Below, in pieces: positions 1-8,613 of a DNA stretch of 64,000 bases. Below the pieces are notes generated by a model. It was given only the letters and a program-made list of their open reading frames with translations. It made no database searches and had not been told where the DNA came from. Position 1 is the first letter of the stretch, and each line of letters opens with the position of its first letter. This DNA comes from MFD04716-140 sp963703125 (lineage in GTDB: Bacteria > Bacteroidota > Bacteroidia > Flavobacteriales > Flavobacteriaceae). The stretch is from contig OY969790.1 of NCBI GenBank assembly GCA_963703125.1, forward strand, positions 2,480,001 through 2,544,000. The letters are read 5' to 3'. The position numbers were made by a program, and so were the translations under genes.

Positions 1-1
1 T

Positions 2-181
2 TGGACTGTAATTAGAAATAGCGACAGTCAATTGAAGTTATATCTCAATTTTGGCGAGGAAGATCCGTTGGGAGATTTGACCGAAGATTGGCAAATTGTA
101 TCCACTACATCCAATAGAATTGAATTAAAAGATATTAGTGGGGGTGATGGAAGTATTGACATCTTAATATTTGAAAAATAA
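2..181 (+). CDS. C-terminal part of a small lipoprotein-like protein (5' end outside window)
   Basis: An open frame runs from the window edge to TAA at 179-181, giving 59 residues. Its C-terminus closely matches that of the next gene (shared LTEDW, then a polar stretch, IEL and SGG.G motifs), so the two are tandem paralogs. The downstream copy has a lipobox, so this one is probably also a small cell-envelope lipoprotein. The function is unknown. The start, signal peptide and promoter lie outside the window. Confidence 0.7.
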   Translation, partial: WTVIRNSDSQLKLYLNFGEEDPLGDLTEDWQIVSTTSNRIELKDISGGDGSIDILIFEK

Positions 182-194
182 CAAAACTGAAATA

Positions 195-221
195 TTCCCC
201 GATAATTTAATTATCGGGGAA
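195..221 (+). terminator. Perfect 13-bp stem-loop between tandem lipoprotein genes
   Basis: The arms TTCCCCGATAATT and AATTATCGGGGAA are perfectly complementary around one central base, 14 bases after the upstream stop codon. The following sequence is AT-rich but has no clean T run. It could be a terminator or an mRNA-stabilising hairpin between the two paralogs. Confidence 0.5.
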
Positions 222-247
222 CATTTAATAATTAAATCAAGAAACAT

Positions 248-715
248 ATGAAAAAAGTAACATTAAATCTTATGACCCTTTTAGCTGTAATCTTTTTATT
301 CAAGTCTTGCAGCAAGGATGACAATTCCGAAGAAAATAGTTCTACTATCGACATAACCACTGTTAAATCAACAGTTGCGAGTGGCGATTGGAGGATTACT
401 TATTTCTTTGACACCGACAAGGATGAGACTAGTAATTTTACGGGATACGTCTTCACTTTCAACTCAGATGGTACTCTTGGGGCATCTGATGGTAATACGT
501 CAATTTCCGGTGCGTGGTCAATAACAGATTCCGATAGCAGTGATGATGATAGTTCTGATGATATTGACTTTAATATTTTCTTTGCAACTCCAGATAATTT
601 TGAAGAATTGACTGAAGATTGGGAAATTCTGAAATACACAAATACCAAAATAGAATTAACCCATGTAAGTGGAGGAAACGGCGGAACCGACTTGTTGACA
701 TTTACAAAAAATTAA
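248..715 (+). CDS. Small secreted lipoprotein of unknown function, tandem paralog
   Basis: A 155-residue protein with a lipoprotein signal peptide: a lysine-rich start, a hydrophobic core and the lipobox LFKSC at residues 17-21. A Ser/Asp/Glu-rich linker follows the cysteine, typical of surface-exposed Bacteroidota lipoproteins. The mature part has alternating beta-strand-like segments with conserved-looking GDWRITYFFD, FTFNSDGTL and GAWSI motifs, and a run of Asp and Ser near residues 95-108. This pattern resembles lipocalin-like beta-barrel lipoproteins, but I cannot name a family. It follows a paralog ending at 181 and is followed by a strong terminator. Confidence 0.75.
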   Translation: MKKVTLNLMTLLAVIFLFKSCSKDDNSEENSSTIDITTVKSTVASGDWRITYFFDTDKDETSNFTGYVFTFNSDGTLGASDGNTSISGAWSITDSDSSDDDSSDDIDFNIFFATPDNFEELTEDWEILKYTNTKIELTHVSGGNGGTDLLTFTKN

Positions 716-742
716 TACCTTTTTTGCCCCACATCCCCCTGT

Positions 743-771
743 AAGCATCCATTGCCAATGGATGCTTTTTT
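743..771 (+). terminator. Rho-independent terminator
   Basis: Inverted arms AAGCATCCATTG (743-754) and CAATGGATGCTT (756-767) are followed directly by a T run (766-771). It ends the lipoprotein transcript and separates it from ffh. Confidence 0.8.
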
Positions 772-819
772 CATCTTATAATTTTAGCGATAGATCAAGT
801 GCTTTCACTTTCTTATTCT

Positions 820-827
820 TAAATTTG
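820..827 (+). promoter_or_regulatory. Candidate -7 promoter box of ffh
   Basis: TAAATTTG fits the Bacteroidota -7 consensus TAnnTTTG and lies 25 bases before the ffh start, just downstream of a terminator. The -33 element is not clear. Confidence 0.3.
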
Positions 828-851
828 CTTTTCTTCTAAATGATGTGAACG

Positions 852-2186
852 ATGTTCGATAATTTAAGTGAAAAGCTCGATAAGGCCTTACATGTATTAA
901 AAGGCCATGGGCAAATTACAGAAATAAATGTTGCCGAAACAACCAAAGAAGTCAGGAGGGCTTTATTGGATGCAGATGTGAACTTTAAAATAGCCAAGGA
1001 ATTTACCAATAGGGTAAAAGAAAAGGCACTGGGTCAAAACGTTTTGACCACATTGCAGCCTGGACAGCTAATGGTAAAGATCGTCAAGGACGAACTTACT
1101 GAATTGATGGGTGGGGATACTGAAGGCATTAATCTTTCGGGTACACCTTCCATAATTTTGATGTCCGGTTTACAGGGTTCCGGAAAGACCACTTTTTCAG
1201 GTAAGTTGGCCAATTATCTAAAAACCAAAAAATCAAAAAAGCCTTTATTGGTCGCCTGTGATGTATACCGACCTGCAGCAATTGACCAATTACATGTAGT
1301 TGGGGAGCAAATTGAAGTTGAGGTGTATTCGGATCGTGGTAATAATGATCCTTTAGCTATCGCCAAGGCAGGGATTGCCAAAGCAAAATCAGAAGGGTAT
1401 AATGTAGTCATCATAGATACTGCTGGCCGTTTGGCGGTTGATGAAAGAATGATGACCGAGATTGCCAATATCAGGGATGCCATAAAGCCCCAAGAGACGT
1501 TATTCGTGGTTGATTCCATGACGGGGCAGGATGCCGTTAATACGGCCAAGGCATTTAATGATGTTTTGAATTTTGACGGAGTTATCCTTACCAAGTTGGA
1601 TGGTGATACAAGGGGTGGAGCAGCTATATCGATTAAATCCGTCGTAAACAAACCTATCAAGTTTATTGGTACGGGTGAGAAGATGGAAGCTATTGATGTG
1701 TTCCATCCGTCAAGAATGGCCGACCGTATTCTGGGCATGGGCGATGTCATTTCATTGGTAGAAAGGGCCCAAGAGCAGTTTGATGAAGAAGAGGCCCGAA
1801 AGATCCAAAAGAAAATCGCCAAGAACAAATTTGGTTTTGACGATTTCCTGAGTCAGATTCAGCAAATCAAAAAAATGGGGAACATTAAAGATTTAATGGG
1901 CATGATACCAGGTGCCGGCAAGGCCCTCAAAGGATTGGATATTGACGACGACGCATTCAAGCATATTGAGGCCATCATTCATTCCATGACCCCTGATGAG
2001 CGTTCAACACCGACCAAATTGGATGCGAGCCGTAAAAAGCGAATTGCAAAAGGCAGTGGTCGCGATGTGCAAGAGGTGAACCAGCTTTTGAAACAATTCG
2101 ACCAAATGGGCAAAATGATGAAAATGATGCAAGGTGGCGGTGGCAAAAAGATGATGCAGATGATGGGCACTATGGGCCGTAAATAG
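852..2186 (+). CDS. ffh: Signal recognition particle GTPase Ffh
   Basis: This is the protein subunit of the signal recognition particle. It binds 4.5S RNA and signal sequences of nascent membrane proteins and docks with FtsY at the inner membrane. The 444 residues follow the standard order: N-terminal helical bundle (about 1-90), the GTPase G domain with P-loop GLQGSGKTT at 106-114, DTAGR and TKLDGD motifs, then the C-terminal M domain (from about 330) with a very methionine-rich end (MMKMM, KKMMQMMGTMG). Length is normal for the family. It is upstream of folD, with a small mobile gene inserted between them. Confidence 0.97.
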   Translation: MFDNLSEKLDKALHVLKGHGQITEINVAETTKEVRRALLDADVNFKIAKEFTNRVKEKALGQNVLTTLQPGQLMVKIVKDELTELMGGDTEGINLSGTPSIILMSGLQGSGKTTFSGKLANYLKTKKSKKPLLVACDVYRPAAIDQLHVVGEQIEVEVYSDRGNNDPLAIAKAGIAKAKSEGYNVVIIDTAGRLAVDERMMTEIANIRDAIKPQETLFVVDSMTGQDAVNTAKAFNDVLNFDGVILTKLDGDTRGGAAISIKSVVNKPIKFIGTGEKMEAIDVFHPSRMADRILGMGDVISLVERAQEQFDEEEARKIQKKIAKNKFGFDDFLSQIQQIKKMGNIKDLMGMIPGAGKALKGLDIDDDAFKHIEAIIHSMTPDERSTPTKLDASRKKRIAKGSGRDVQEVNQLLKQFDQMGKMMKMMQGGGGKKMMQMMGTMGRK

Positions 2187-2249
2187 TGAGCAGTTTGAAG
2201 GGGCAGTGTGCAGTTTGGGAAAAAGTTGGTTAGACGTATACAAGTAATA
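2187..2249. repeat. Left flank of the four-helix-bundle insertion (degenerate CAGTTTG repeats)
   Basis: The bases just after ffh contain repeated GCAGTTTG/GCAGTGTGCAGTTTGG words. A related, inverted set (CAACTGCCAACTGAACAC) lies just before folD at 2664-2683. Such degenerate tracts often frame this gene family in Bacteroidota genomes. No gene is present in the tract. Confidence 0.45.
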
Positions 2250-2621
2250 ATGAGTTTTAAAACACTTGACGGTTATAAAAAAGGCTTTTCTTTAGCGATG
2301 AAAATTTTTGAAGTATCTAAAACTTTCCCAAAAGAAGAAATTTATTCACTGACAGATCAGGTACGTAGGTCTTCTCGGTCGGTGTGTGCCAACATGGTGG
2401 AGGCTTATCGCAAAAGAAGATATGTCAAAAGTTGGATTAGTAAACTCACCGATTCTGATGGTGAGAACTCCGAAACCCAGGTTTGGCTTGATTTTGCCCA
2501 AGCGTGCAATTACATTTCAGAAGAAACTTATCATCAACTTAGCGAACATAGCGAGGAAGTTGGAAAACTTATAAATTATATGATAAATAACCCTGGCAAA
2601 TTTGGTGTGAAAGAAGATTGA
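2250..2621 (+). CDS. Four-helix bundle protein (23S rRNA intervening-sequence/Avd-like family)
   Basis: A 123-residue all-helical protein of the S23/IVP family, first known from proteins encoded in intervening sequences of 23S rRNA genes and related to the Avd accessory protein of diversity-generating retroelements. Family signs are FKTLDGYKKGFSLAM near the start, LTDQVRRSSRSVCANMVEAYRK in the middle (written here as one family signature), and a C-terminal pair of helices ending in a short charged tail. I chose the ATG at 2250 rather than 2208 because family members begin with this domain and the upstream codons are repeat sequence. It interrupts the ffh-folD pair and is flanked by short inverted repeats, so it was probably inserted. 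The family's molecular role is unknown. Confidence 0.85.
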   Translation: MSFKTLDGYKKGFSLAMKIFEVSKTFPKEEIYSLTDQVRRSSRSVCANMVEAYRKRRYVKSWISKLTDSDGENSETQVWLDFAQACNYISEETYHQLSEHSEEVGKLINYMINNPGKFGVKED

Positions 2622-2688
2622 AATAGCAACCCCAAAATGCAATTACTCACTAATACTGCCTATTGCAACTGCCAACTGAACACAAAAA
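2622..2688. repeat. Right flank of the four-helix-bundle insertion
   Basis: The spacer before folD carries ACTGCCTATTGCAACTGCCAACTG, which is an imperfect inverted counterpart of the CAGTTTG words in 2187-2249. It marks the likely right border of the inserted gene. Confidence 0.4.
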
Positions 2689-3573
2689 ATGAAAATACTA
2701 GACGGAAAAAAAATAGCGAACGACATTAAAGCGGAAATTAAGGCCGAAGTCGATAAAATGAAGGAAAGAGGTGAAAAAGTACCTCATTTGGCCGCAGTCA
2801 TCGTTGGCAATGACGGTGCAAGTCTTACCTATGTGGGTAGCAAGGTTCGGTCATGCGAGCTTGTGGGATTTGAATCTACTTTGGTTCAACTGCCCAGTAC
2901 TACTTCCGAACTGGAGTTATTGAAGAAAATAGAAGAGCTCAATCAGAATGATGATATTGATGGCTTTATTGTACAATTGCCGCTGCCAGAGCAAATAGAT
3001 ACCCAAAAAGTGATTTTGGCAGTAGATCCCGATAAGGATGTAGACGGATTTCATCCAACCAATTTTGGCAAAATGGCACTGGATATGAGCACTTTTATAC
3101 CAGCAACTCCTTTTGGTATTTTGGAGCTTTTGGAAAGGTACAAAGTTGATACCAAAGGAAAACACACCGTGGTGATTGGAAGAAGCCACATAGTTGGTAG
3201 ACCTATGAGTATATTGATGGGAAGGAAAGGTTGGCCCGGAAATTCCACCGTTACCTTAACGCACAGTCATACCAAAAACATTACCCAGATCATATCACAG
3301 GCGGACATTGTGATTTCCGCATTGGGCGTACCAAAGTTTTTAAAGGCCGAGATGGTCAAGGACGATGCTGTTATTATTGATGTGGGAATTACTCGAGTGG
3401 CTGATGAAACCAAAGAAAAGGGGTATTATATTACGGGTGATGTGGATTATGAAAATGTGAGCAAAAAGGCATCTTATATCACTCCAGTGCCAGGTGGTGT
3501 AGGTCCCATGACCATCGCCATGCTGTTAAAGAATACCCTGTTGGCCCGGGAACGACATCGTAGTAAAAGGTAA
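2689..3573 (+). CDS. folD: Bifunctional methylenetetrahydrofolate dehydrogenase / methenyl-THF cyclohydrolase FolD
   Basis: FolD interconverts 5,10-methylene-THF, 5,10-methenyl-THF and 10-formyl-THF in the cytoplasm, feeding purine and formyl-Met synthesis. The 294 residues carry the catalytic Tyr48 and Lys52 (YVGSK), the QLPLP loop near 96-100, the DPDKDVDGFHP signature near 113-123, a Rossmann NADP site (VIGRSHIVGRP) and the C-terminal PVPGGVGPMT motif. The length is typical. The ATG directly follows the right repeat flank of the inserted gene, so folD may rely on read-through from ffh. Confidence 0.97.
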   Translation: MKILDGKKIANDIKAEIKAEVDKMKERGEKVPHLAAVIVGNDGASLTYVGSKVRSCELVGFESTLVQLPSTTSELELLKKIEELNQNDDIDGFIVQLPLPEQIDTQKVILAVDPDKDVDGFHPTNFGKMALDMSTFIPATPFGILELLERYKVDTKGKHTVVIGRSHIVGRPMSILMGRKGWPGNSTVTLTHSHTKNITQIISQADIVISALGVPKFLKAEMVKDDAVIIDVGITRVADETKEKGYYITGDVDYENVSKKASYITPVPGGVGPMTIAMLLKNTLLARERHRSKR

Positions 3574-3604
3574 TCCGGGCTATTGAAAATTCGAGCAGGG
3601 TTTA

Positions 3605-3748
3605 CTATAATTGTTTTACGGCATTAAGGCCTGTTTTTGTGCTATCACTGGGCATGATGATATCTATATCATTACTATCGTTATAATTGCAACTACTCAT
3701 GCCGATGATAGATGCTAGTAAAATTCCAAGGCAAAGTAACTTTTTCAT
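3605..3748 (-). CDS. Tiny lipoprotein, 47 residues
   Basis: A short minus-strand gene, convergent with folD. The ATG at 3748 opens a textbook lipoprotein signal peptide: MKKLL, a hydrophobic core of Leu, Ile, Gly and Ala, then lipobox MSSC with Cys20. The remaining 27 residues are polar and acidic (Asn/Asp/Ser-rich, several Asp-Ile pairs) and end at TAG at 3605. The mature peptide is probably just a lipid-anchored acidic tail. Chance open frames rarely carry such a signal, so I think the gene is real. No family is recognised. Confidence 0.6.
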   Translation of the reverse strand: MKKLLCLGILLASIIGMSSCNYNDSNDIDIIMPSDSTKTGLNAVKQL

Positions 3749-3945
3749 TAGCGGTAATTTAGTAGGTATTTTACCATAAGTAATACCAGTTCATAACGCT
3801 GTATTTCAATATTTGGTATGTAAATAGTTCTTTGATTTGAGGCGACCGAGCTTTGAATAATCGAGTTTTTCTATGGATCTAAATGGTTTGATGGTGTTTG
3901 TGGTTCTAATGAAAATCCCTACCTTTTCTTCAAATTCCAACCACA
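3749..3945. other. Non-coding gap between the tiny lipoprotein and the esterase operon
   Basis: This stretch separates two divergently read genes and must hold the promoters of both. I see no strong palindrome, RNA structure or coding potential in it. Confidence 0.4.
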
Positions 3946-5682
3946 ATGAAAAAACTGTCCACGTACCTTATTTTACTCTCTTTTTGTCTCTTGGGATGTC
4001 AAACTAAAACCGATAAAAAATTCGATTTTGCTATCAATGTTTCTTTTTCTGATTCCGCCAGTACGGAACCAAAAGACGGGCGACTTCTTTTGATGCTTTC
4101 AAATAATTATGAAACTGAACCTCGTTTTCAAATCAATGACGGACTTAAGGCCCAACTCATATTTGGTATGAATGTGGATGCCATGAAATCAGGTGAGACC
4201 GTTACTTTTGACGATTCTGTTTTCGGTTTTCCTTATGCAAGTTTGGCCGAAGTGCCTCCTGGTGAATATAATGTCCAGGCATTGTTGAATGAATATGAGA
4301 CTTTTAATTTAGCTACAGGCCATACCGTTAAATTGCCAATGGATAATGGTGAAGGGCAACAATGGAACCGCAGTCCGGGAAACCTATTTAGTAAGCCATT
4401 TAAGATTACTGTTACAGAAAATGGCATACAGAATGTAAATCTGGTCATGAACCAAGTGATTCCTCCCATTGAAGAACCAAAAGATACCGAATGGATCAAG
4501 CATATTAAAGTTAAGTCTGAAAAACTATCCAAATTTTGGGGAAGGGATATTTATTTAGGGGCCCATGTTTTGTTGCCGAAAGGTTTTGCCGAACATCCAG
4601 AAGCCAAATATCCTCTGATGATATTTCATGGACATTTTCCTTCTGATTTTAGTGGATTTCGTACCACTCCACCAGATCCAAATCTGAAACCGGAATATTC
4701 GGACCGCTTTAACCTGGATGGTTATAATATTATTGAACAACAAGAGGCATATGATTTTTATAAGCGATGGAACGAACCTGATTTTCCCAGAATGTTGATT
4801 GTTGAAATTCAACATGCCACACCTTATTATGATGATTCCTATGCGGTAAATTCAGCCAGTCAGGGACCGTATGGAGATGCTATTACTTATGAACTTATTC
4901 CCGAGATCGAAAAGCAATTTAGGGGCTTGGGCGAAGGCTGGTCCCGTTTTTTGTATGGCGGTTCTACGGGAGGTTGGGAAGCTTTGGCCGTTCAGGTAAA
5001 ATATCCTGAGGAATACAATGGATGTTTTGCAGCATGCCCAGATCCAATTGATTTTAGGGCCTACTGTTTGACGGATATCTATGAGGACAAAAACGCGTAT
5101 TATTACGATAGCCCCAATAAAAAGCTGGAAGTTCCGAGTCATCGAAATTATCTGGGACAAATTCAGTCTACAGTACGTGAAGGAAATCATTTGGAACTGG
5201 TGCTGGGGGATAAAAGTCGCTCCGGTCAACAGTTTGATATATGGGAAGCCACCTATTCCCCGCAGGGAGAAGATGGGTACCCAGTTCGTATATGGGACAA
5301 AATGAGCGGGGATATTGACCATAAAGTAGCTGAATATTGGAAGGAGAATTTTGACCTTCGACATATTATGGAAAGGGACTGGGATAAGCTTGGCGAGAAT
5401 TTGAAGGGTAAGATCCATATTTATTGTGGCGATATGGACAATTATTATTTGAACAATGCTGTATACTTGATGGAAGATTTTCTGGAAAGCACTACAGACC
5501 CATATTATGCGGGCGAAGTTAAATATGGTGATCGTGATGAACATTGCTGGAATGGGGATCCAGACCAGCCCAATGCGATTACTAGATTGCGATATAATTC
5601 AATGTATGTCCCAAAAATCATGAAACGAATTGCCGAAAGTGCACCTAAAGGAGCTGATTTGAAAAGCTGGCGATATAAATAG
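3946..5682 (+). CDS. Lipoprotein esterase of the PF00756 (esterase D-like) type
   Basis: A 578-residue lipoprotein with lipobox LLGC (Cys18). Residues of about 25-180 form a beta-rich N-terminal region of unknown role. The rest is an alpha/beta hydrolase of the putative-esterase family, with nucleophile Ser340 in GGSTGG and a candidate catalytic His533 in the DEHCWNGD segment. The substrate is unknown; relatives act on esters of polysaccharides or small molecules in the periplasm or at the cell surface. It starts a plus-strand run of envelope enzymes and is 6 bases upstream of a DUF2306 membrane protein, so the two are probably co-transcribed. Confidence 0.8.
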   Translation: MKKLSTYLILLSFCLLGCQTKTDKKFDFAINVSFSDSASTEPKDGRLLLMLSNNYETEPRFQINDGLKAQLIFGMNVDAMKSGETVTFDDSVFGFPYASLAEVPPGEYNVQALLNEYETFNLATGHTVKLPMDNGEGQQWNRSPGNLFSKPFKITVTENGIQNVNLVMNQVIPPIEEPKDTEWIKHIKVKSEKLSKFWGRDIYLGAHVLLPKGFAEHPEAKYPLMIFHGHFPSDFSGFRTTPPDPNLKPEYSDRFNLDGYNIIEQQEAYDFYKRWNEPDFPRMLIVEIQHATPYYDDSYAVNSASQGPYGDAITYELIPEIEKQFRGLGEGWSRFLYGGSTGGWEALAVQVKYPEEYNGCFAACPDPIDFRAYCLTDIYEDKNAYYYDSPNKKLEVPSHRNYLGQIQSTVREGNHLELVLGDKSRSGQQFDIWEATYSPQGEDGYPVRIWDKMSGDIDHKVAEYWKENFDLRHIMERDWDKLGENLKGKIHIYCGDMDNYYLNNAVYLMEDFLESTTDPYYAGEVKYGDRDEHCWNGDPDQPNAITRLRYNSMYVPKIMKRIAESAPKGADLKSWRYK

Positions 5683-5688
5683 AATATT

Positions 5689-6309
5689 ATGAATCAAACA
5701 AATAAGTTTGCTTGGTTTGTCTTCGTTTTTTTGGCAATCTGCATTGGTTTATACCCATTGTTTTACTTCTTTCTGGATCGCGAATTTGGGCTATTGGCTT
5801 CGAAAAGCGAAGACGTGCTTTCTAATATTTATTGGAATATCGGCTTTTATGGCCATATTCTATTTGGTGGTATAGCTCTTTTGATCGGTTGGATTCAGTT
5901 TAGTAAAAAACTTCGAAATGCGAACTTGGCACGCCACAGGATTATTGGTAAAATTTATATTATTGCGGCAATGATCAGTGGCACTTGTGGAATATACATT
6001 GCATTTTTCGCCACTGGCGGACTCATTACCTCCATTGGTTTTATTTGTCTGGGACTTCTTTGGCTTTATACAACGTTAAAGGCTTATTTCGCTATTCAAA
6101 AAAGGGATATGCAATTACATGAAGGATTGATGATCTATAGCTATGCGGCCTGCTTTGCAGCGGTAACATTGCGTATTTGGCTTCCTCTATTAAGTTTGAC
6201 TGTGGGCGATTTTGTTGTTGCCTATCGCATTGTTGCGTGGCTTTGTTGGGTTCCCAATATTATATTTGCTTTTTTTTGGGTTCGAAGAAAGGGGCTGATC
6301 ATAGACTAG
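5689..6309 (+). CDS. DUF2306 family integral membrane protein
   Basis: A 206-residue protein with about five or six hydrophobic segments (near 7-27, 48-68, 85-105, 108-128, 145-165 and 178-198). The motif HILFGGIALLIGWIQF, the pair ARHRIIGKIY on a loop, and a later histidine in LHEGLM are typical of DUF2306. Paired conserved histidines in this family hint at heme or metal binding, but its function is not established. It follows the esterase gene by 6 bases. Confidence 0.75.
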   Translation: MNQTNKFAWFVFVFLAICIGLYPLFYFFLDREFGLLASKSEDVLSNIYWNIGFYGHILFGGIALLIGWIQFSKKLRNANLARHRIIGKIYIIAAMISGTCGIYIAFFATGGLITSIGFICLGLLWLYTTLKAYFAIQKRDMQLHEGLMIYSYAACFAAVTLRIWLPLLSLTVGDFVVAYRIVAWLCWVPNIIFAFFWVRRKGLIID

Positions 6310-6425
6310 CGGCTTTAAATGAACTAATACAAATATTCAAATTAGGGAATAAATGAAAATGCATTAATAATTGATGAACATCCCTATGCCCTTTAAAATC
6401 TAAGTTTGATATACCAATAAGAATA

Positions 6426-7523
6426 ATGCATATATTTTTAATTAGTCTTGTAGTCTTTCTAATAATGGTCGGTGTATTCTTGAAGCAACCCAAGTTTGGT
6501 AAACTTCCGTCAGGGGAACGACTGCAACGCATTAAAAAATCCCCGAACTACAAAAATGGTTCCTTTCAAAATGTGAGCCATACTCCAGATTTGGCAGAAG
6601 GTGTGACCTATCACTCATTAATTAAGGAATTCCTTTTCAAGAAAAGAATTCGCGTTTCCCCAACAGATACATTACCATCTGTTAAGACCGATTTATTGAA
6701 TTTAGATACAAAAGCAGATATTCTGGTCTGGTTTGGCCATTCCTCTTATTTTTTACAGATTGATGGCAAACGCATTTTAATGGATCCTGTTTTCAGCGGT
6801 TCAGCCTCCCCTTTTTCATTTGCAATAAAGGCCTTTGCCGGAACCAATCCATATTCGGTGGATGATATTCCTGAAATAGACTTCCTCTTTATCTCCCATG
6901 ACCATTGGGATCATCTGGATTATGGGACCATTAAAAAGCTCCGGCCAAAAATTCGAAAAGTTATTTGTGGGTTGGGAGTGGGCGAACATTTTGAAGCTTG
7001 GGGTTATAAAAAGGAACTGATTGTAGAATTGGATTGGAACGAAAATATAGATTTGGGTGCCAACTTTATGGTCAATACTACTTCCGCCCGTCACTTCTCC
7101 GGACGTGGATTCTCGCGAAATAAAAGCTTGTGGTTGTCTTATGTCCTGCAAACACCTACCATAAAAATTTTTCTTGGGGGAGATAGTGGTTATGATTCCC
7201 ATTTTGCAGAAATAGGGGATAAATTTGGGCCTTTTGATTTGGCGATTCTTGAAAATGGGCAGTACGATTATAAGTGGAAGTACATACATATGTTGCCAGA
7301 TGAAATTTTAAAGGCAGCCCAAGGGCTAAAAGCAAAAAGTATTTTGCCCGTGCATTCCGGTAAGTTCGCCTTGGCAAACCATTCTTGGGATGAACCTTTA
7401 GAAATGATTGTACAAAATAGCGACCATGGGAATCTGAACGTAATTACTCCTAAAATAGGCGAACAGGTATCTCTTAAAGACGCATCTCAAAAGTTTGAAT
7501 ATTGGTGGAGAAATGTGAATTGA
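6426..7523 (+). CDS. Metallo-beta-lactamase-fold hydrolase (NAPE-PLD/UlaG-like), membrane-anchored
   Basis: A 365-residue protein with one N-terminal hydrophobic segment (residues 2-18) that probably anchors it in the inner membrane. The metal motif is H158-D-H160-W-D162-H163, followed by conserved downstream features: TTSARHFSGRG supplying a metal histidine, FLGGDSGYDSHF supplying the bridging Asp, and ILPVHSGKF supplying a late His. The layout matches N-acyl-phosphatidylethanolamine phospholipase D-like and UlaG-like enzymes, which hydrolyse phosphodiesters or lactones. The substrate cannot be told from sequence. A 116-base gap separates it from the DUF2306 gene. Confidence 0.82.
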   Translation: MHIFLISLVVFLIMVGVFLKQPKFGKLPSGERLQRIKKSPNYKNGSFQNVSHTPDLAEGVTYHSLIKEFLFKKRIRVSPTDTLPSVKTDLLNLDTKADILVWFGHSSYFLQIDGKRILMDPVFSGSASPFSFAIKAFAGTNPYSVDDIPEIDFLFISHDHWDHLDYGTIKKLRPKIRKVICGLGVGEHFEAWGYKKELIVELDWNENIDLGANFMVNTTSARHFSGRGFSRNKSLWLSYVLQTPTIKIFLGGDSGYDSHFAEIGDKFGPFDLAILENGQYDYKWKYIHMLPDEILKAAQGLKAKSILPVHSGKFALANHSWDEPLEMIVQNSDHGNLNVITPKIGEQVSLKDASQKFEYWWRNVN

Positions 7524-7645
7524 AACAGATATCCTTGAAATTATCAAATTCATGAATTAACAGGTACTCCATGGAAATTTAATGGCATTATTGGTATTTA
7601 GTAGTATATTTAGAATAGTTAATTCGGTTTCAAAATAAAATTATC

Positions 7646-8551
7646 ATGAAGAATTCACGTCGCGATTTTATTAAAGGCGGGGCTTTGGCAGTTACCGCCC
7701 TATCAGTAATTCCAAGTTATTCCTTCTCACCTGTTTATAAGGACATTAAAACGGGGGTGCAGTTGTATTCCATTCGGGATGATATGGATAAAGATCCCAA
7801 AGGAAGTCTGGAACTACTCTCTAAAATGGGTTACAACACGGTAGAACATGCCAATTATGTGGACCGTAAATTCTATGGCTGGTCGGCAAAGGAATTCAAA
7901 AAAATATTAAGCGGACTGGGAATCAGTATGCCAAGTGGCCATACTGTCCTGGCAGCGGATCATTGGGATGCTTCCAAAAAAGATTTTACGGATAGTTGGA
8001 AGTATACGGTTGAAGACGCGGCAGTAATGGGGCAGGACTTTGTAATCAGCCCTTGGTTGGATGATAAAATATGGAGTGATTATGATAAACTTTTGGCTTT
8101 TATGGAAGTCTACAATAAGTGCGGGGAACTCTGTCAGAAGTTCAACATGAGGTTTGGATACCACAATCATCACTTTGAATTCAATCAAGAAGTGAACGGG
8201 CAGATTCTATATGATATAATTCTTCAAAATACGGACCCCAACCTTGTTATTCAGCAACTGGATTTCGGAAACATGGTAAATGGGGGTGCAACTGCCGACC
8301 CATGGTTGGACAAATATCCCGGCCGTTTCCCAAGCGTGCATGTGAAAGATGAGATAAAAGGCAGTGGCGACCACGAATATGAGAGTACCATTTTAGGCAA
8401 TGGAATAGTAGGTGTTGAGGCGGTAATTCAAAAATGTAAAAAAATTGGCGGTACTACACAATTCATAATTGAGCAGGAATCGTATCAAGGTAAATCTCCA
8501 ATTGAATGTGTTGAAGAGGATTTGAAAATAATGAAGAAATGGGGATTCTAA
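7646..8551 (+). CDS. Exported sugar phosphate isomerase/epimerase-like TIM-barrel protein
   Basis: A 301-residue xylose-isomerase-like TIM barrel (PF01261 type). The start carries a Tat-like signal, RRDFIKGGALAVTALSVIP, implying export of a folded, probably metal-bound enzyme to the periplasm. Barrel motifs include GVQLYSIRDDM near the first strand, FGYHNHHFEF in the middle and FIIEQESYQG near the end, which supply the His and Glu metal ligands. Family members isomerise or epimerise sugars or keto-sugars. The downstream GH43, esterase and dehydrogenase genes point to carbohydrate processing. Confidence 0.82.
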   Translation: MKNSRRDFIKGGALAVTALSVIPSYSFSPVYKDIKTGVQLYSIRDDMDKDPKGSLELLSKMGYNTVEHANYVDRKFYGWSAKEFKKILSGLGISMPSGHTVLAADHWDASKKDFTDSWKYTVEDAAVMGQDFVISPWLDDKIWSDYDKLLAFMEVYNKCGELCQKFNMRFGYHNHHFEFNQEVNGQILYDIILQNTDPNLVIQQLDFGNMVNGGATADPWLDKYPGRFPSVHVKDEIKGSGDHEYESTILGNGIVGVEAVIQKCKKIGGTTQFIIEQESYQGKSPIECVEEDLKIMKKWGF

Positions 8552-8613
8552 GGAATTTTTAGAACTCCTTGCCTAGTAGGTTAATTCTAAAATAAAAATT
8601 CTAATAAAATTTA

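Noticed and set aside
1214..1828. Long open frame antisense to ffh
   Set aside because: It lies fully within the well-conserved ffh gene, has low-complexity residues and no recognisable domain, so it is a shadow frame.
2004..2243. Minus-strand histidine-rich frame at the ffh 3' end
   Set aside because: It is the antisense of the methionine-rich ffh M domain.
4852..5544. 230-codon frame antisense to the esterase gene
   Set aside because: No signal or domain, complete overlap with an enzyme gene whose catalytic Ser and His are visible on the sense strand.
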